Assembly (NCBI GenBank): GCA_018902385.1
Contig: JABSSW010000076.1
Coordinates: 62,001 to 126,000, forward strand
Source of the DNA: Physcia stellaris
Lineage: Eukaryota; Ascomycota; Lecanoromycetes; Caliciales; Physciaceae
Reading direction: 5' to 3'
Length of the DNA stretch: 64,000 nucleotides
This document shows positions 10,210 through 22,600 of the stretch, in pieces; within the stretch, counting starts at the first letter, position 1, and every line of letters starts with the position of its first letter. The translations under genes and the position numbers were made by a program. Under the pieces are notes generated by a model. The model was not told the origin of the DNA. It was given only the letters and a program-made list of their open reading frames with translations, and ran no database searches.

Positions 10210-13200
10210 TTACAGCTCTTCTTCATCGTCCAATAACTCCTCTAGCAGTGTATCCCCAGCCTCTGTCACGGCCTCATCTTTAGGGTTCTCAATCTTTGAC
10301 TCATCGCCCATCTGCATCGGCTCTGGTACCGCGTTTTCCTCTAAAGCCGTCAATCCTTCTTGTGCCATTGTTTCTTCCTCGACACTTTTTCTGTTGACAT
10401 TGCTATCACCGACAGCTTTAACGAGAGCAGTATGTAACTTGTTCAGCGCGGTCCTGGAGGTGGCATCCGTGGCGATCTTAATATCGATGGCTTCCGCAGT
10501 AAGATCAAGAGCTGTCTGGAGCTTCTCGCCATCAGAATTAGGTGTAATGTACAGCTTTCCAAGCATCATTATTAACGCTTTTTTCTCTTCTCCTATAAGA
10601 AAAGTCAGAATGATTACGGCTTTGGAAGCAGTGACCTAAACCAAAATGACTTACTCGAACAGCTGTTGCTCATGATCCGCTCTAGCACTGCTTCGGCTAG
10701 ACTAAGATGAACATCCCCGTTGACGGCCCTCGTCTCCTTCCTGCCGGATTCATCCCAGCTGGTACAAGCCTCATCTTGAACGACTAGCTTCCTGGTGTCT
10801 GTCCAGTCCACCAACATCGTGCACACAACGGTTATTCCTACCATCTCTTCTTCATCATCAATGTCTTCTCCCAAGCTAAGTAACGCATGCACAATCCCAG
10901 GTGCTACGGCTGCCATATGTCCCATGTTCTTCCGTTTGCTGTGGCAATAGACGGGCAGAAAGTAGCTCAGTGCCTGACGAACGGCGGCGTTATCCTTGGT
11001 ACCTGGATCAAAATAGCAGATCACAGCTTGCTTAAGCAAATCTTCGTCCTCTATCACGGCTGTGAGCATTAGTTTACAAAGCGCAATTGTCGCCGCAGAC
11101 TGCACATCCGGTGTATGAACCGCTTTCAAGGCTTTTGTAAAAATTTTGTAGACCGATTTCTCCATAGCCGAGTCCTCATTCGTCGTAAGTAGGCTAGGAT
11201 GTGTGGTTAAGATGTCCGAAAGAACGTGAAGCGCAGTGACTTGAAGGGCATCATGGCCCTTGGTGAAACAGTGGACGAAAAGTGTAAGATTTTCTTCCGC
11301 CAGGATCTTGAGATTGTGTCAGTCCACAAGCAATTACAGACAGTGAGAATCGAATTACCTTATCGAGGAAGCAGCACAAACCTAGACAGAGCAGACCTCG
11401 CTCGCGTATCGGTGCTTCGTGGCTTCGCACCGCCGGTACAACTAGGTTGTTCAGCATTGCTACGAGGTGTACGTCCTGCTGTAAATCCCCTTCTATATTC
11501 TGTAACATGCACTGTGCGATATGAAGGCATTTCATGTTTATCAAGAGTTCTTTGATGGCTTTTGCCTCATCTTCGTCGCCTGTTGCGCGACTGTCTTTTA
11601 TCATGTTTTTCTGGAGGTTGTCTTTAGTCGGTGTATTCTCACTGATCTCAGACCGTGCAGAATGGAAACTTTCGTCTTCATTATCACCCATAGGCACATC
11701 GACTGCAATAGTGTCATGGACCTCAGCAATTGCCTCAAGAACAACGCCACAGAACTCTCTTTCACCAGCGTTGTCGTCTCCGCAGACATCTCGCAGAACG
11801 TCAACCACTAACTTGGTTATTTCATCCGGGAGCTCAGCGATGGCAAGGGTTTCCCTCAGAAGACCGAAGGTTTTCCTCCGCCCGACTTCATCCGAGTAGT
11901 CTAAGCTCTTGGCGATGTGAAGCAGCTGTTCGACAATGAACTCCTGCTCAACAGTATCTTGTTCGTCCTCATTTTCTGAGTTGGTACTGTTGTGGCGAAG
12001 GGATTCGACTAGTACATTGGTATATCGCTGGAGGAAGAAGGCCAATTTGGTTACCTCCGGCATCTTTTCTTCGACCAGCGACTCGTATTTTCCACCACCT
12101 TCTTGCCGGCAAAACTCGTTGAAACTCCTAGCCATGAAAACGCTTTCGGGAGTCAGAGCGTCCCAGAATTGATCCGTGAAGGTTATCTCGTCACGGTAAT
12201 CAGGCCTCCCAACCCAAAATTCTTTCATTGCTTCCAAAGCCACACCGCCGTCCATCGCAGAATTGACAACATCGATACGCTCCAGGAGCTCCAGCAGACC
12301 TTCAGTGCTGGGCGGTGAAGCATCCTTGATACCTTGCATATCGTCGGTAGCTGTGTACGGGCCTGCACAGTCCTCGATCCATCGCTCGCGGAACAGCCTT
12401 GCGGCAGCTTTGCGAACATTCTCATCCCGATCACGCAAACCCCAGCGAAGCAGTTTTTCCCTCATGGACAAAGAGAGGTGTCGGAAGTCACCTAGCGCTG
12501 GGAGCAATCTTGAATATAACGCTCTCCGGGTTGCAGAGTCCAGATCACGAGCTCGCTCCAACAGGTATGGGAGGGTTCCTGGTGTTAGTGGTAGGTTGAG
12601 CAGGAGTGAACGACGTACATCCGCACTTGGATCGTTTTGCAACACTTCAAGTAACTTCACAAGGAGTCCGCTAGCCTCGTCATCCTCACTATCAGCTTCT
12701 TCTTGAGCTCCATCATCCTCATTGCCTGCTAATCTTCCCAGGCCAAGTACGGCTTGGACACGGATCATTGGCTCTTTATCTCTTATCCTTTTCAACAGAG
12801 CCATTTTCAATAGATGATAGTATTCGTCGTCAATTGAGTCAAGAGAGTTGATGATATGAGCTACAAGCTGGGTTGAACGATAGCGGACGGTCTTTTCTTT
12901 CGAGGCCATCAACGGAAGCATAATTGAGAGGAGATGCGCGACAAGCCGCGAGGTGGGTGTTTCTGGGAACGACTGGGTCTCTTCCATATGTTCTTCTGGA
13001 ACCAGCGCTATATCTGAAAAGAATATCAACAAAGATGCTTGCACGACTTTCCCAAGCTGGTTTGCACTACCTTTATCGCTTGCATGCTTAAGGAAGAACC
13101 CAAGAAACTTAACAATCCGATCACCGACTCCTTCGCTCTTTTTGACCCCCATTAACCGAATGACGCATCGAGCCACTTCCACGTTGAAGTCGTCTTCCCC

Positions 13201-13491
13201 AAAGTCCTCAAGAGTGTTGCTCCCCGCGTTTGCCAACTGGTAACAGCAGACCTCTTGTGTCTTTCTGAGGCTTACTGCCAATTTCCGGTGCCCCGCCGCA
13301 CTTCTCTGTGCATCCCCGAAGATGCTGCATATCTGCGTTCTCAGTGTGGAAGAGGGACCCTCATCTGGAATGGCGACCGTAGGGGAGGAAACGCGTGAAG
13401 CGGTTGTCCTGCGCGAACCGAGTGTCTGCGTCGATGACTTGCTAGAGAGGCTAGAGGCTGCCGCTGTCCGTGTGGTAACCCTTCCAGGCAT
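10210..13491 (-). CDS. Condensin complex non-SMC subunit 3 (Ycg1/CAP-G/Cnd3)
   Basis: Three exons: 13491-11359, 11306-10655 and 10592-10210; introns are 52 and 62 bp, all in phase, giving 1,055 residues, close to yeast Ycg1 length. CAP-G is the HEAT-repeat subunit that, with Brn1/CAP-H, grips DNA in condensin during mitotic chromosome compaction. The protein starts with a Ser/Thr-rich tail, then HEAT-type helical pairs (for example EPMIRVQAVLGLGRLAG, SADVRRSLLLNL, DENVRKAAARLF). A linker with acidic stretches precedes the C-terminal Cnd3 block (ERGLLCLGLCCFLDK, ENLTLFVHCFTKG). The C-terminus is acidic (EELLDDEEEL). The stop TAA at 10210-10212 lies inside a consensus splice donor (CT|GTAAGTA), so a further exon or alternative tail is possible; I see no convincing acceptor and exon downstream. 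Confidence 0.93.
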
Positions 13492-13757
13492 GACTTCAAC
13501 TGCTCTCTGCTCTCAAGAATCGATTTGAGGCACGTTGAGAGGGGTGGTCTGTCTCTGCATGTTTGCCAAGCATTACATTTTGTAAATAGAGCAAGCTTGG
13601 CCTGGCAATGGCGGCTATACGGCCCGGTGTAGGCTCTCAGGCAGTTGCGTCATCGTGCATCTAGATCTTCCGACACCGTGAGAAAATTTGGTTGATGTAT
13701 TGTTTGCTTTCGATTCGTGCTGCCACCTAGGTAATTGATTGTCAACCGGCGGTGACC

Positions 13758-14960
13758 ATGTTATCGCGCACCATTCGCGGGTTTGGTACAACAGCGTACA
13801 AAGGAGCAAAACTCGCAAGCGAAGTCCATTCAGCAAATTCCTATGGTGTTCGAGTCGCCATGGCACAACGAAATGTCGATGGCTTTGTCGGAGGTAGGTA
13901 CTTCTGCCCACTCTAACGTCTGGCTTCGCTTCTCATAGAGCACTATCTAATAATGATTCAAGCCATTGGCAATACTCCGCTTATCCGCATGAAGCGTCTT
14001 TCCGAAGAGACAGGCTGCGAGATCCTTGGAAAAGCCGAGTTTCAAAATCCTGGGGGCAGTGTCAAAGATCGTGCCGCTTTATACGTTATCCAGGACGCCG
14101 AAGAGAAAGGTCTTATAAGGCCTGGAGGGACAGTGGTCGAGGGCACAGCGGGAAACACAGGAATAGGCCTTGCTCACGTCTGCCGCTCCAAAGGCTATCA
14201 ACTGGTCATATACATGCCAAATACACAATCACAAGGCAAAGTCGATCTATTGAGGTTACTTGGGGCGGAAGTATACCCTGTCCCAGCAGTTGCTTTTGAG
14301 AACCCGGAGAATTACAATCATCAAGCCAAGAGACACGCTGAGAACATGGATAATGCAGTCTGGACAAATCAATTTGACAATATAGCAAACCGTAGAGCAC
14401 ATCTAGAGACGACCGGCCCCGAAATATGGCATCAGACTGAGGGGAATATCGACGCATTTACCTGCTCGACTGGTACAGGAGGAACTCTTGCTGGTGTCAC
14501 TCGATATCTGAAAGATGTATCCGATGGTCGCGTGAAATCGTACCTTGCTGATCCTCCGGGAAGTGTCCTGCACTCATATATCACATCAGGTGGCAAGCTG
14601 AAGGAGCGAACGGGATCCTCAATTACTGAAGGTATTGGCCAGGGTCGCGTGACCGACAATTTAAAGCCCGATATAGACTTGGTTGACGGCGCATTACATA
14701 TTAGTGACGAAAAGAGTATCGAGATGGTGTATCGATGTCTAGACGAAGAGGGTCTATATCTCGGAGCGAGCTCTTGCCTCAATGTTGTAGCAGCCAAGGA
14801 GGTGGCAGAGAAATTAGGAAGAGGGCATACGGTGGTCACGATCTTATGTGATGGCGCCTACAGATATGCCGACCGATTGTTCTCCAGAAAGTGGCTGACA
14901 GAAAAAGGATTACTCAAGGCGATACCAAGCCATCTAGAGAAATATATAGTGCTGTCCTAA
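13758..14960 (+). CDS. Cysteine synthase-like PLP enzyme, probably mitochondrial
   Basis: Two exons, 13758-13893 and 13963-14960; the 69-bp intron uses CTAAT near the acceptor; 377 residues. The acceptor at 13961-13962 restores the family motif [10 protein letters not shown], whereas a nearer AG would add residues not seen in relatives. This beta-family PLP fold would make cysteine from O-acetylserine (or a related ester) and sulfide. The PLP lysine is in GSVKDRA (K80), the substrate loop is GTAGNTG (107-112 region), and the phosphate cradle is CSTGTGG (about 213-219). Residues 1-40 are basic and hydroxylated with no acids early, like a mitochondrial presequence. It resembles the fungal subgroup around yeast Mcy1/YGR012W more than the main cysteine synthase; that placement is from memory. 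Confidence 0.9.
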
Positions 14961-16492
14961 TCGATGCCATAGGTAATGTGCCCCAAATTCTCAATTTATC
15001 ATGGAGATACCAAGCACACAAACACAGCCAGATCCTATTGTGGCAGGAAGTCGCATCGGATATAGGGCAGATGGCCTCTTTTCAATGGTCGGATGATTCT
15101 GGGACAAATTCTCGGGTATCCCATGGTCTGGTAGTAAGTGGTGCTGATTTTCATGATACACGGACAGATCTGCGATTACCCGACTTGGGACGGAATCAGA
15201 AGATGGTGTCAATCTTCAGGTCGGCTTCATATGCTTGGTGCCAAAGACGGGTACGCGTTTTGTCACAAAGGATAGGTCAGTGACAATGCATCAGGAGAAG
15301 ACAGCACCACACCAGAGCGTGGGATAGTAATACTCTACGTCGAAGGGTTGCCACTACATATTCTTCGCTCGTCAACCTCAACCGCAAATCAACTGCCCGT
15401 GTCGAACATTGGGGTATCGTCGGTCTCCTAAGGTAACCGATTTACAAATTCAAGATGATCCCCCTGAACGATATCATCTCGCCTGCCAGATATCGGAACA
15501 TATCTTCCGCTGGATCGTCCTCACCAAAGTATTAATCGATAAGAAAGGGTCGTCGTCTAAATTCCCAGCACACATGGTACGGAACCCGTCTGACGGGTCC
15601 ACTACAGTCAAGGTGGGAAGGGAGGTCATGGGTTATGATTGGCGACACCTTTCAAAGGCGGCCCGATCAGTGATTTTGGTGGCACATGTGCTGGTTGAAG
15701 ATGCGCAATCTGTTCATGTAGCCTTTGGCTGGTGGATGTGCAGAGACTGCCCAAAATCAGGAATTGAATACGGTGAGCGTCGCTTTTAGGGAGACACATC
15801 ATTTCCCAAGCATGCGATATGATACTCGCCGCAAATTGACGGTTCTTGTTACCCGATCATCAAGTACTTGTTCTGAAGCGATTCGACTACAGCCGTGAAG
15901 TGAGTACATGGTACCCCCACTTGAGGAGACTCCCATCTCCACGACGGATCTTGATGTTGTTCCACCACATGCGGCATGTAGTCTAGTGTGACAAGAGGAG
16001 ACGAGGAGTCGAGGACATTCGTCCGAGCGGCAGTGGCAGATGGAAACACGGATCTGTCATCTCGAAGCACGGCTGTTTATTCCCACTCCACCCGGCCACC
16101 AGCGGCTGGAATTGAGATGCAGCACTTATGCAGGATTTATGCAGACACTACTCTAAAGTCCGAAGTTTTTATCACTTGATCGCCACCATCCATACTCGGC
16201 ATTTCGGCAGCTTTTGGAACGCACCTTCACTGTGTTTGAACAAGCTTCGACCAAGTTTCGTCATAGGTACCTCCATCGTCTAAATTATATCCGTTTTAGC
16301 ACAGTCAGAGTATGGATGACAAACTCCGTTGGCCTGGAGGGGCGAGAGGGGTTTTCTATTACGCTGCTCGTCTCTTGTCCGCTTTCTTCCCTTGTCGAGT
16401 GTAGCTTCCCCGAATCGGATATATACCAATCTTGTTCCATTGCATTTTCTTGGTCTGACTCTCCTTGCTGTTCTTCTACTCCAGTTGCATCC
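14961..16492. other. Long intergenic region, no clear gene
   Basis: This 1.5-kb stretch lies between the cysteine synthase stop and the transporter start. Open frames here (for example 15409-15789, plus strand) have no domain-like pattern and no splice partners. The last few hundred bases are presumably the transporter promoter and leader; the transporter frame is open upstream of 16493 but the composition there is not protein-like. Confidence 0.5.
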
Positions 16493-18532
16493 ATGTCCAG
16501 TCCCTCACCCCGTCTAGAGGGTTCCATCTTAACAGACGATACCTCGTCTAATACCTTGACTGAGGTGCTCACATCAGGCACTGTGAGAAGCGCTGTATAC
16601 TGGCGCGTCGTAGCCTCCCACTCTCTCGTAACTCCCCAAGTTCTTCAGCATCACTATGCCGGCTCTGGCACCGTCCACGACCCTTTTAATGTCGAATTCA
16701 TCCCTCGCGATCCTAGGGATCCACTGGGCTTCAGCATGTTTAAGAAGTGGACCATCACCCTCCTCATCGCCTTTGCCACTTTAGCCGTCTCCTTCGCATC
16801 CTCTGCATATTCCGGGGGCGTGGAGGAGATTATGCGGGAATTTGATTGCACTGAGGAGGTCGCGGCTCTGGGTATATCACTCTTTGTGCTTGGATTTGCC
16901 ATTGGCCCGTAGGTCTTTTCGGAGCAATCATTTCCTTTTCCAGATTCGTTCTGGAGCTGTACCCACGACAAGACATCTTACAAGTCAACGCTTACCCCAG
17001 TCTGGCAATGCTGACTCCGAAAAATTTGCAACAGATTGCTCTGGGCTCCATTGTCTGAAATGTAAGTCATTCTCAGAGCCCGCGCTGCCTCCTCGGTATT
17101 CTATGATTTATTTCGACTCATTAGCCATAACCCAAAGCCGATGCTGACTTCGAACTTTATCCAGGTACGGACGGCAGGTGCTTTTATTGGAACTTATGGA
17201 GCTTTGACCGCGTTCAGTGCTGGAGGTGCTGGCAGCAACAGCGTCACCACACTGATCGTTCTGCGCTTCTTTGCCGGAGCATTCGGATCCTCCCCTCTTA
17301 CGAATTCTGGCGGCGTCATAGCGGACATGTTCCCAGCAAGACAGCGAGGTCTTGCTATGTCGGTCTTCGCCGCCGCTCCCTTCATGGGGCCCACGCTAGG
17401 CCCAATCGTAGGAGGCTTTGTGGGCGAGACTGTTGGCTGGCGATGGATCCAAGGGGTCATTGCGATCTTCACCGGTGTCCTCTGGATTGTAGGCACGTTT
17501 ACTATCCCAGAGACCTACGCTCCAGTACTCCTCCGCAAACGGGCCGAAGCCCTTTCAGCGCAAACAGGGCAAGTGTATCGCTCCGGACTCGAGATCGCCC
17601 GTGGGCCTCCGCCCTCAGTTACCGAGAGATTTAAAGTCGCGCTTTCCCGCCCATGGATCCTGCTTTTCCGTGAACCCATCGTCCTCTTCCTCTCGATATA
17701 CATGGCCATCATCTACGGGACCCTGTACATGTGTTTCGGCGCCTTCCCAATAGTCTACGCCGAGAACCGCCATTGGAGCCAAGGCATCAGCGGACTCGCC
17801 TTCCTCGGTGTCGCCGTCGGGATGATCGCCGCAGTCATCTACACCATTCCAGACAACAACCGCTTTATACGTGCCGAAGACGCCGCGAAAGCCAAAGGTG
17901 CGCGAGCAGCTCCTCCTGAGGCACGTCTCCCACCCAGCATCATCGGATCCATATGTATCCCAGTGGGATTATTCATCTTCGCGTGGACCAATTACCCGAG
18001 TATCCACTGGAGCGTCTCCATCATCTTTACCGCACCCTTCGGCTTCGGCATGGTTCTCGTGTTTCTCTCCATCATGAATTACCTGATCGATACCTACACC
18101 ATCTACGCAGCCTCCGTTCTGGCCGCGAACTCTGTCTTGCGATCCCTCTTTGGCGCTATATTTCCTTTGTTCACGACGTACATGTATGACGGCCTCGGCA
18201 TCCACTGGGCGACCAGTATCCCGGCCTTCTTAGCACTAGCGTGCGTCCCGTTCCCATTCCTGTTCTACAGATATGGACCGAGGATCAGGCTGAGCTGCAA
18301 ATACTCGAGGGAGGCGGATGAGGCAATGCAGGAAGCAGTTGAGGAGGAGGAATCGAGGCCGCAGGATGGGAAGAAGAGTAAGAGGCAAGATGAAGAGCCA
18401 GAGGATGTGGAGAAGGCGAGGAATGTTGAGGAGGGAGCTGGAGACGAGTCGGAAGCGGAGAGGAGCAGGAGTGTGGAGCACGAGAGAAGAAGGGAAACTA
18501 AAGAGAGAGACGTCGAGAAGGGCGAGGTATGA
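16493..18532 (+). CDS. MFS transporter, DHA1-type drug:H+ antiporter
   Basis: Three exons: 16493-16908, 17035-17061 (27 bp) and 17165-18532; introns are 126 and 103 bp. The tiny middle exon encodes LLWAPLSEM, the standard motif preceding YGR (motif A) in fungal DHA1 pumps. Exon 3 starts YGRQVL but must change frame by one base at the T4 run 17182-17185 to continue IGTYGALTAF; one extra T makes a continuous protein of about 603 residues. Family marks include DPFNVEFIPRDPR before TM1, NSGGVIADMF and the TM5 motif GPTLGPIVGG. Twelve membrane segments can be traced. The C-terminal tail of about 70 residues is unusually long and charged (Glu/Arg/Lys). Substrates of such pumps range from azoles to polyamines and cannot be told here. 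Confidence 0.85.
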
Positions 18533-19332
18533 ACGGTTACACAAGGGAGCATTGATTGGAGTTTTAACGTTTCATATTAGCGGGTGGTTAGCATTTGCTG
18601 GAGTTGCATTGCTGGGTATTCCGTAGTCGGTCGATATTGGCTTCACAGCTACGGTGTCTCTAGTAGTTGAAGCTTTATCATTCTAGTATCCGTATTTATT
18701 CGAATATAAAACGCAGCATACTAATATATTCCTCTATGGAGGTTTAGAAAGACGTCTCTAACCTAAACCTGGCTTATCAACGCGTTCATATCAAGAACTA
18801 CCATAGATCTACCTCGTCTTTTTGGCTTGCCACTAGTCGAAAGAGTGACCACGCTTCTAGTCCTGTTTCTAGTACCTAACCTCTTCTCGGAAGATGACAT
18901 GTTTCCGATGGCTTCATAATCATCGATCGCATAGTGGATATCTAGAATTGAAGAGAAACCCAATATCGATTTTTGGTCAATTCGAGGTAAAATCATACCG
19001 AGTCATTGGAGGAGCTTCGTTTGGAGTAGTACCACAAGTATTGACCCGTGGGATGAAGCATACAAACTTGAGGGGGCAAATTACGGAGCGACGTTGAGCC
19101 ATCATGAAGATCTAGGAGTAAGACTGAGAGATGGCGGCATCGGTTGAGAAGCACCACAGGGGAACCATGCTCTTATTCCTGAGCATCTAGTATTTCTTCA
19201 CCAAGCACATCTTGGAAACGGCCAATTGCACGCTTCAACCCTAGAGCAAGCCTAAGGGCGACCATAGAATTTTGTCTGTAGATGAGAGTACTTCCTCCCC
19301 CCCATTGTAAGCCTTCCCAGTTCAATGCCCCC
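18533..19332. other. Intergenic, convergent gene ends
   Basis: This 800-bp interval lies between the transporter and the RA-PH gene, which point at each other. It is AT-richer near 18650-18740 (3' flank), and no coding or RNA feature is recognisable. Confidence 0.5.
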
Positions 19333-21687
19333 TCAGCTTCCCATCCATGGCCCCTTGGGCGGACTCATACTTCTCCCCTCCCCTCCGGCCCTAATATCAC
19401 CCCCAGCAGTCCCAGGCCTCCTCCACTCCCGGCTCGGCGGAATCTGGATCGCAACCTCGGGACTGGTCGCCACCTCGATCAAGCCCCCGGCTGGGACCTG
19501 TTCAGGCTTCACCCCTCTGCCCTTTCTCATATGCTGGGGTGGGGGCTGATACTGCGGCGTCAGGTCAATAAGGGGTTTGGGCGGTTGGGGTTGGGGCCGG
19601 CGCGTGGAGGATGTGCGCTTGATATTCGTGGTTGACACGCCTGCTGTGGCGGCTGTGGAGAAGGTATCTTTGTGGGGAGTACCGGGTGAAGCGGTGCTTG
19701 TAGGTGGTTGAGCTAGGGTGGAAGGTGGCACGGATGGTAAGAGATCGTTGGGAAGGGAGAGGTGTTGAGCTTTTTGGCGTTGGGTGTATGTTCGACCGAG
19801 AAGGCTCGTAGGAGCGAAGGGATCGGGCGATTGCACTTGAGCTGAAGGTTGTTGGATGAATGAAGGACCGGAGTTATTGGTCGTTGGAGCGGAAGTGATT
19901 GGGTCTTTTGTGAGTTTCCTGGGTTGGCTCGAGGGTCCTGCTTTTGCTGTCGGACTCTTCGTCGAGAAAATTGATTTTACTGGTTGGATATACTGCATTT
20001 GAATGTTGCTCTCCGGCAATGGCTGAGGCCGGTTTCTAGCAATAGAGGCTCCATTGATAGCTTCTTGATGTACGCCATTGGTCGCTACGTTTTTGCTGCC
20101 GTCCTTAGTCCTCTGCCCTTCGCCAAGAACGGTTACCAGATACCAGCTTCTCCATTCCTGAACAGCTTTGTACCATGAAGTTGCAAGTTGCCGATCGCTT
20201 GTAGAGAAGAAATGCACAAAGTTTGCAGTGCTCATGAACATACTTGATTTCTGCTGGCTCTTGACCGCGAAGCAGACTTTCTTTGGAGGCTTGATTTTTT
20301 TCGAGGCATAGCGAGGGGTGGGGATGTAGATATCGAAGTCCGACAGATGGCAGATGTTGGCTGTTTCGCCTCCATTCTTTTTCGAGACAAGGACTTGGCC
20401 ATCCGATCGAAGGGTGATCCAGCGCTTGTCCCAATGACCTGGCTTTTGTGAATAATACATATAGACGCTTGTGTCCACAGGTTGAGACTTGGAGACGTTC
20501 TTTACGTCCAAATCATCGTCTTTGCCTCCTGTTGGCGATGCAACAATCACCAGAGTATTCTGTGCATCGTAGTCCCAGGAATTCAAGACGTCCCGTATGT
20601 GCTCATACTTCCGCAAGGGTCTTTCGAGTCCAACCTGCTTGAAAGACTCCAACAGCACGGTTGACCTCTCATCAATGGGTGCCGCGAGCTGCCTGGCTGT
20701 GGAACGAATGACATCCACTGGCGTGGTGGACGGTGTTATAGGAACCGAGACTTCCTTTTCTTCGTGCTTGACTCTGACCATCCTAGATCCAGCGTTGACT
20801 GCCGAGATAGGAGCATCGAAACGAGGAGCTTTTATCGGCTCTTCAGGTCCACTTGGGTTCGGAATTACTGGAGCTTGTGGCTCAATAGGTATGGGACCCG
20901 AAATCATACGCTTTAAGTCCGCCTTGTTGTTCGAATTCTCAAAAGCTAGGGGACGAGGCATCTGTTTTTCCATCCGTTGGGAAAATGTGCCAGATGTCTC
21001 TTTGGCAGTCCGCCCCATGGGGACTGGCTTCGACAACGGTGGAATTCCTTCCTGCGAATTTGCGCTTCGTCCATACGTGGGCCGTGATGTTCTCTCCTCC
21101 ACCCGTTCTGCTGTGTAAATTGTATTGCGCCGATCCCGTCTTGATTGCGTCTTCGCTCGTGCTCCCCCTTTTTCCATGCCTCGTGATGCGGTCTGCGAGC
21201 GAACAGACTCATCCGCTTCTGGCATATCCAGCGTGGGATATTTGTAATCCCTCGATCCACTCATTCTCTCTCGATTGAGCTCAACAAATGGTGCTTCTTC
21301 CCGCCGGTCTTTGGGCGTACCTCGTAATAGGCGGTCAGGTTTCGCTTGTGATTGCGCAATCGATCGAGCACGTCTCCTCGGTCCTAATTCTTCCAGTTGT
21401 GAAAATTCAGCTTGATGCCGAACAGAAAAGTCCCCACAATCAGGCGAAGGGAGATCTTGTGCACGCTCAAGATGAGTTACAGGCAGCTTTGGTGCGTTTG
21501 GGGAAGAAACAGGGTGGGAGAGATTTGCAGTGCGGCGATTGCCCTTGTACCTGGTCATGCTTCTGGAAATAGCGTTGGTATTGGGGCCTGTAGCACTGGC
21601 TACCATGGGTCGGGTCTCTTGGTCCGCGGTACTGCCTCGCAAGCCCATCTCCTTCGATTCGGGAGACGTCGGTAGGCGAGTCTCCAT
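19333..21687 (-). CDS. RA-PH domain adaptor protein
   Basis: One uninterrupted frame of 784 residues. Residues 1-300 are basic, Ser/Arg-rich and disordered. A Ras-association domain spans about 308-392 (MVRVKHEEKEVSV ... NTLVIVAS). A pleckstrin-homology domain spans about 413-525 (GHWDKRWITLRSDGQVLV ... WYKAVQEWRSWYL), with the invariant Trp near its C-terminal helix. The tail (about 540-784) is Pro/Thr/Gln-rich. This RA then PH order is that of the MRL/Grb7-type adaptors and of a conserved filamentous-fungal family thought to link a small GTPase to the membrane or cortex. The role is inferred from the domains only. The stop lies just after GPWMGS; a further short exon cannot be excluded. Confidence 0.85.
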   Translation of the reverse strand: METRLPTSPESKEMGLRGSTADQETRPMVASATGPNTNAISRSMTRYKGNRRTANLSHPVSSPNAPKLPVTHLERAQDLPSPDCGDFSVRHQAEFSQLEELGPRRRARSIAQSQAKPDRLLRGTPKDRREEAPFVELNRERMSGSRDYKYPTLDMPEADESVRSQTASRGMEKGGARAKTQSRRDRRNTIYTAERVEERTSRPTYGRSANSQEGIPPLSKPVPMGRTAKETSGTFSQRMEKQMPRPLAFENSNNKADLKRMISGPIPIEPQAPVIPNPSGPEEPIKAPRFDAPISAVNAGSRMVRVKHEEKEVSVPITPSTTPVDVIRSTARQLAAPIDERSTVLLESFKQVGLERPLRKYEHIRDVLNSWDYDAQNTLVIVASPTGGKDDDLDVKNVSKSQPVDTSVYMYYSQKPGHWDKRWITLRSDGQVLVSKKNGGETANICHLSDFDIYIPTPRYASKKIKPPKKVCFAVKSQQKSSMFMSTANFVHFFSTSDRQLATSWYKAVQEWRSWYLVTVLGEGQRTKDGSKNVATNGVHQEAINGASIARNRPQPLPESNIQMQYIQPVKSIFSTKSPTAKAGPSSQPRKLTKDPITSAPTTNNSGPSFIQQPSAQVQSPDPFAPTSLLGRTYTQRQKAQHLSLPNDLLPSVPPSTLAQPPTSTASPGTPHKDTFSTAATAGVSTTNIKRTSSTRRPQPQPPKPLIDLTPQYQPPPQHMRKGRGVKPEQVPAGGLIEVATSPEVAIQIPPSREWRRPGTAGGDIRAGGEGRSMSPPKGPWMGS

Positions 21688-22600
21688 GATGATGATTGAT
21701 GGGAAGAATGGCTGTGTTCGAATTGATGCATTTGGAAGTAGTAGAAAATGTATTGTTTATGCAAGTGTCCAGGAATTCATTGTGCTGTGATTCTGCGCGA
21801 GATCAGCACGCGACCAACCCCTTTTTAGCCCTTGGCATCCATACAGTATCAATTTCAGACCCCAAAGGTCCTACTTTCGATTCACGATCGAGAGGACTTT
21901 TGTAATTGTTCATATATGGTAGGAAGAAGCTGCTTAATTATAAATGAATAAGAGAGATTATTTACGCTGTTAAATGTAAGCACGCGAGGCACGCTATCTA
22001 GGGAATATCCATTTTCTTTGCTACCACGTATGCAGAGGTCCCCCGTGCAACTGGTCGAGAAACAGCCCTCCGAGTCTTTCTCTTGCTCAAGAACTCTGAA
22101 GACTATACGACAAGATCGTCGTACTGGAAAACGCAAGGCTGCCGAACCCAGGTTATGTACCGCGAGCCCTGCCATCGCTGGGTGGGAGAAAGGGCCTGTG
22201 TCGGTTCTCAATGAGACTGCCGGGTACAGGAATTGTAGAAATAGCGGTGAATCGTCAAAGCGGAAGAAATTGTGCAGATGTCGTTGCGGAAAGAAAGAAG
22301 CATCGGCCACTGATCGGAAATTCTCCATCCCCCTAACGTCTGGCAAACCCCAACCAACACCATCCTGGCTATCCATCGCTATGCTGATAATCGTGAGGAA
22401 GTCTATTGCCCGGCTTTTATCCTGAACACGCCTCGCTACCGCATGTAGGAAATGCTTTGTCCAGCCAACTCCGCCCGCTAGTGAGCAACAACAACAAAAC
22501 CCACCAATCCACTTCATCCCGTGATTTTGCATTCTATATAGGTTCAACGAGCCAGCAGCAAGTAATGACAAGTGACAGAAAGAAAGAATCCTCAACCACC
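21688..22600. other. Intergenic with a doubtful 237-codon minus-strand frame
   Basis: This is the region between the RA-PH start and the Nrp1-like stop. A minus-strand frame (21882-22595) starts 6 bp after the Nrp1-like stop and lacks domain character. It has scattered Cys and Phe, no typical composition, and most likely represents 3' UTR of that gene plus spacer. Confidence 0.45.

Noticed and set aside
15409-15789. 126-codon plus-strand protein upstream of the transporter
   Set aside because: No signal peptide, domain, splice partner or compositional support.
17141-18532. Transporter starting at ATG 17141
   Set aside because: That ATG is part of an intron branch region (ATGCTGACTTCGAAC). 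Upstream exons supply the N-terminal membrane spans and the LLWAPLSE motif.
21882-22595. 237-codon minus-strand protein
   Set aside because: It begins just after the Nrp1-like stop, has no domain pattern, and is best read as 3' UTR.
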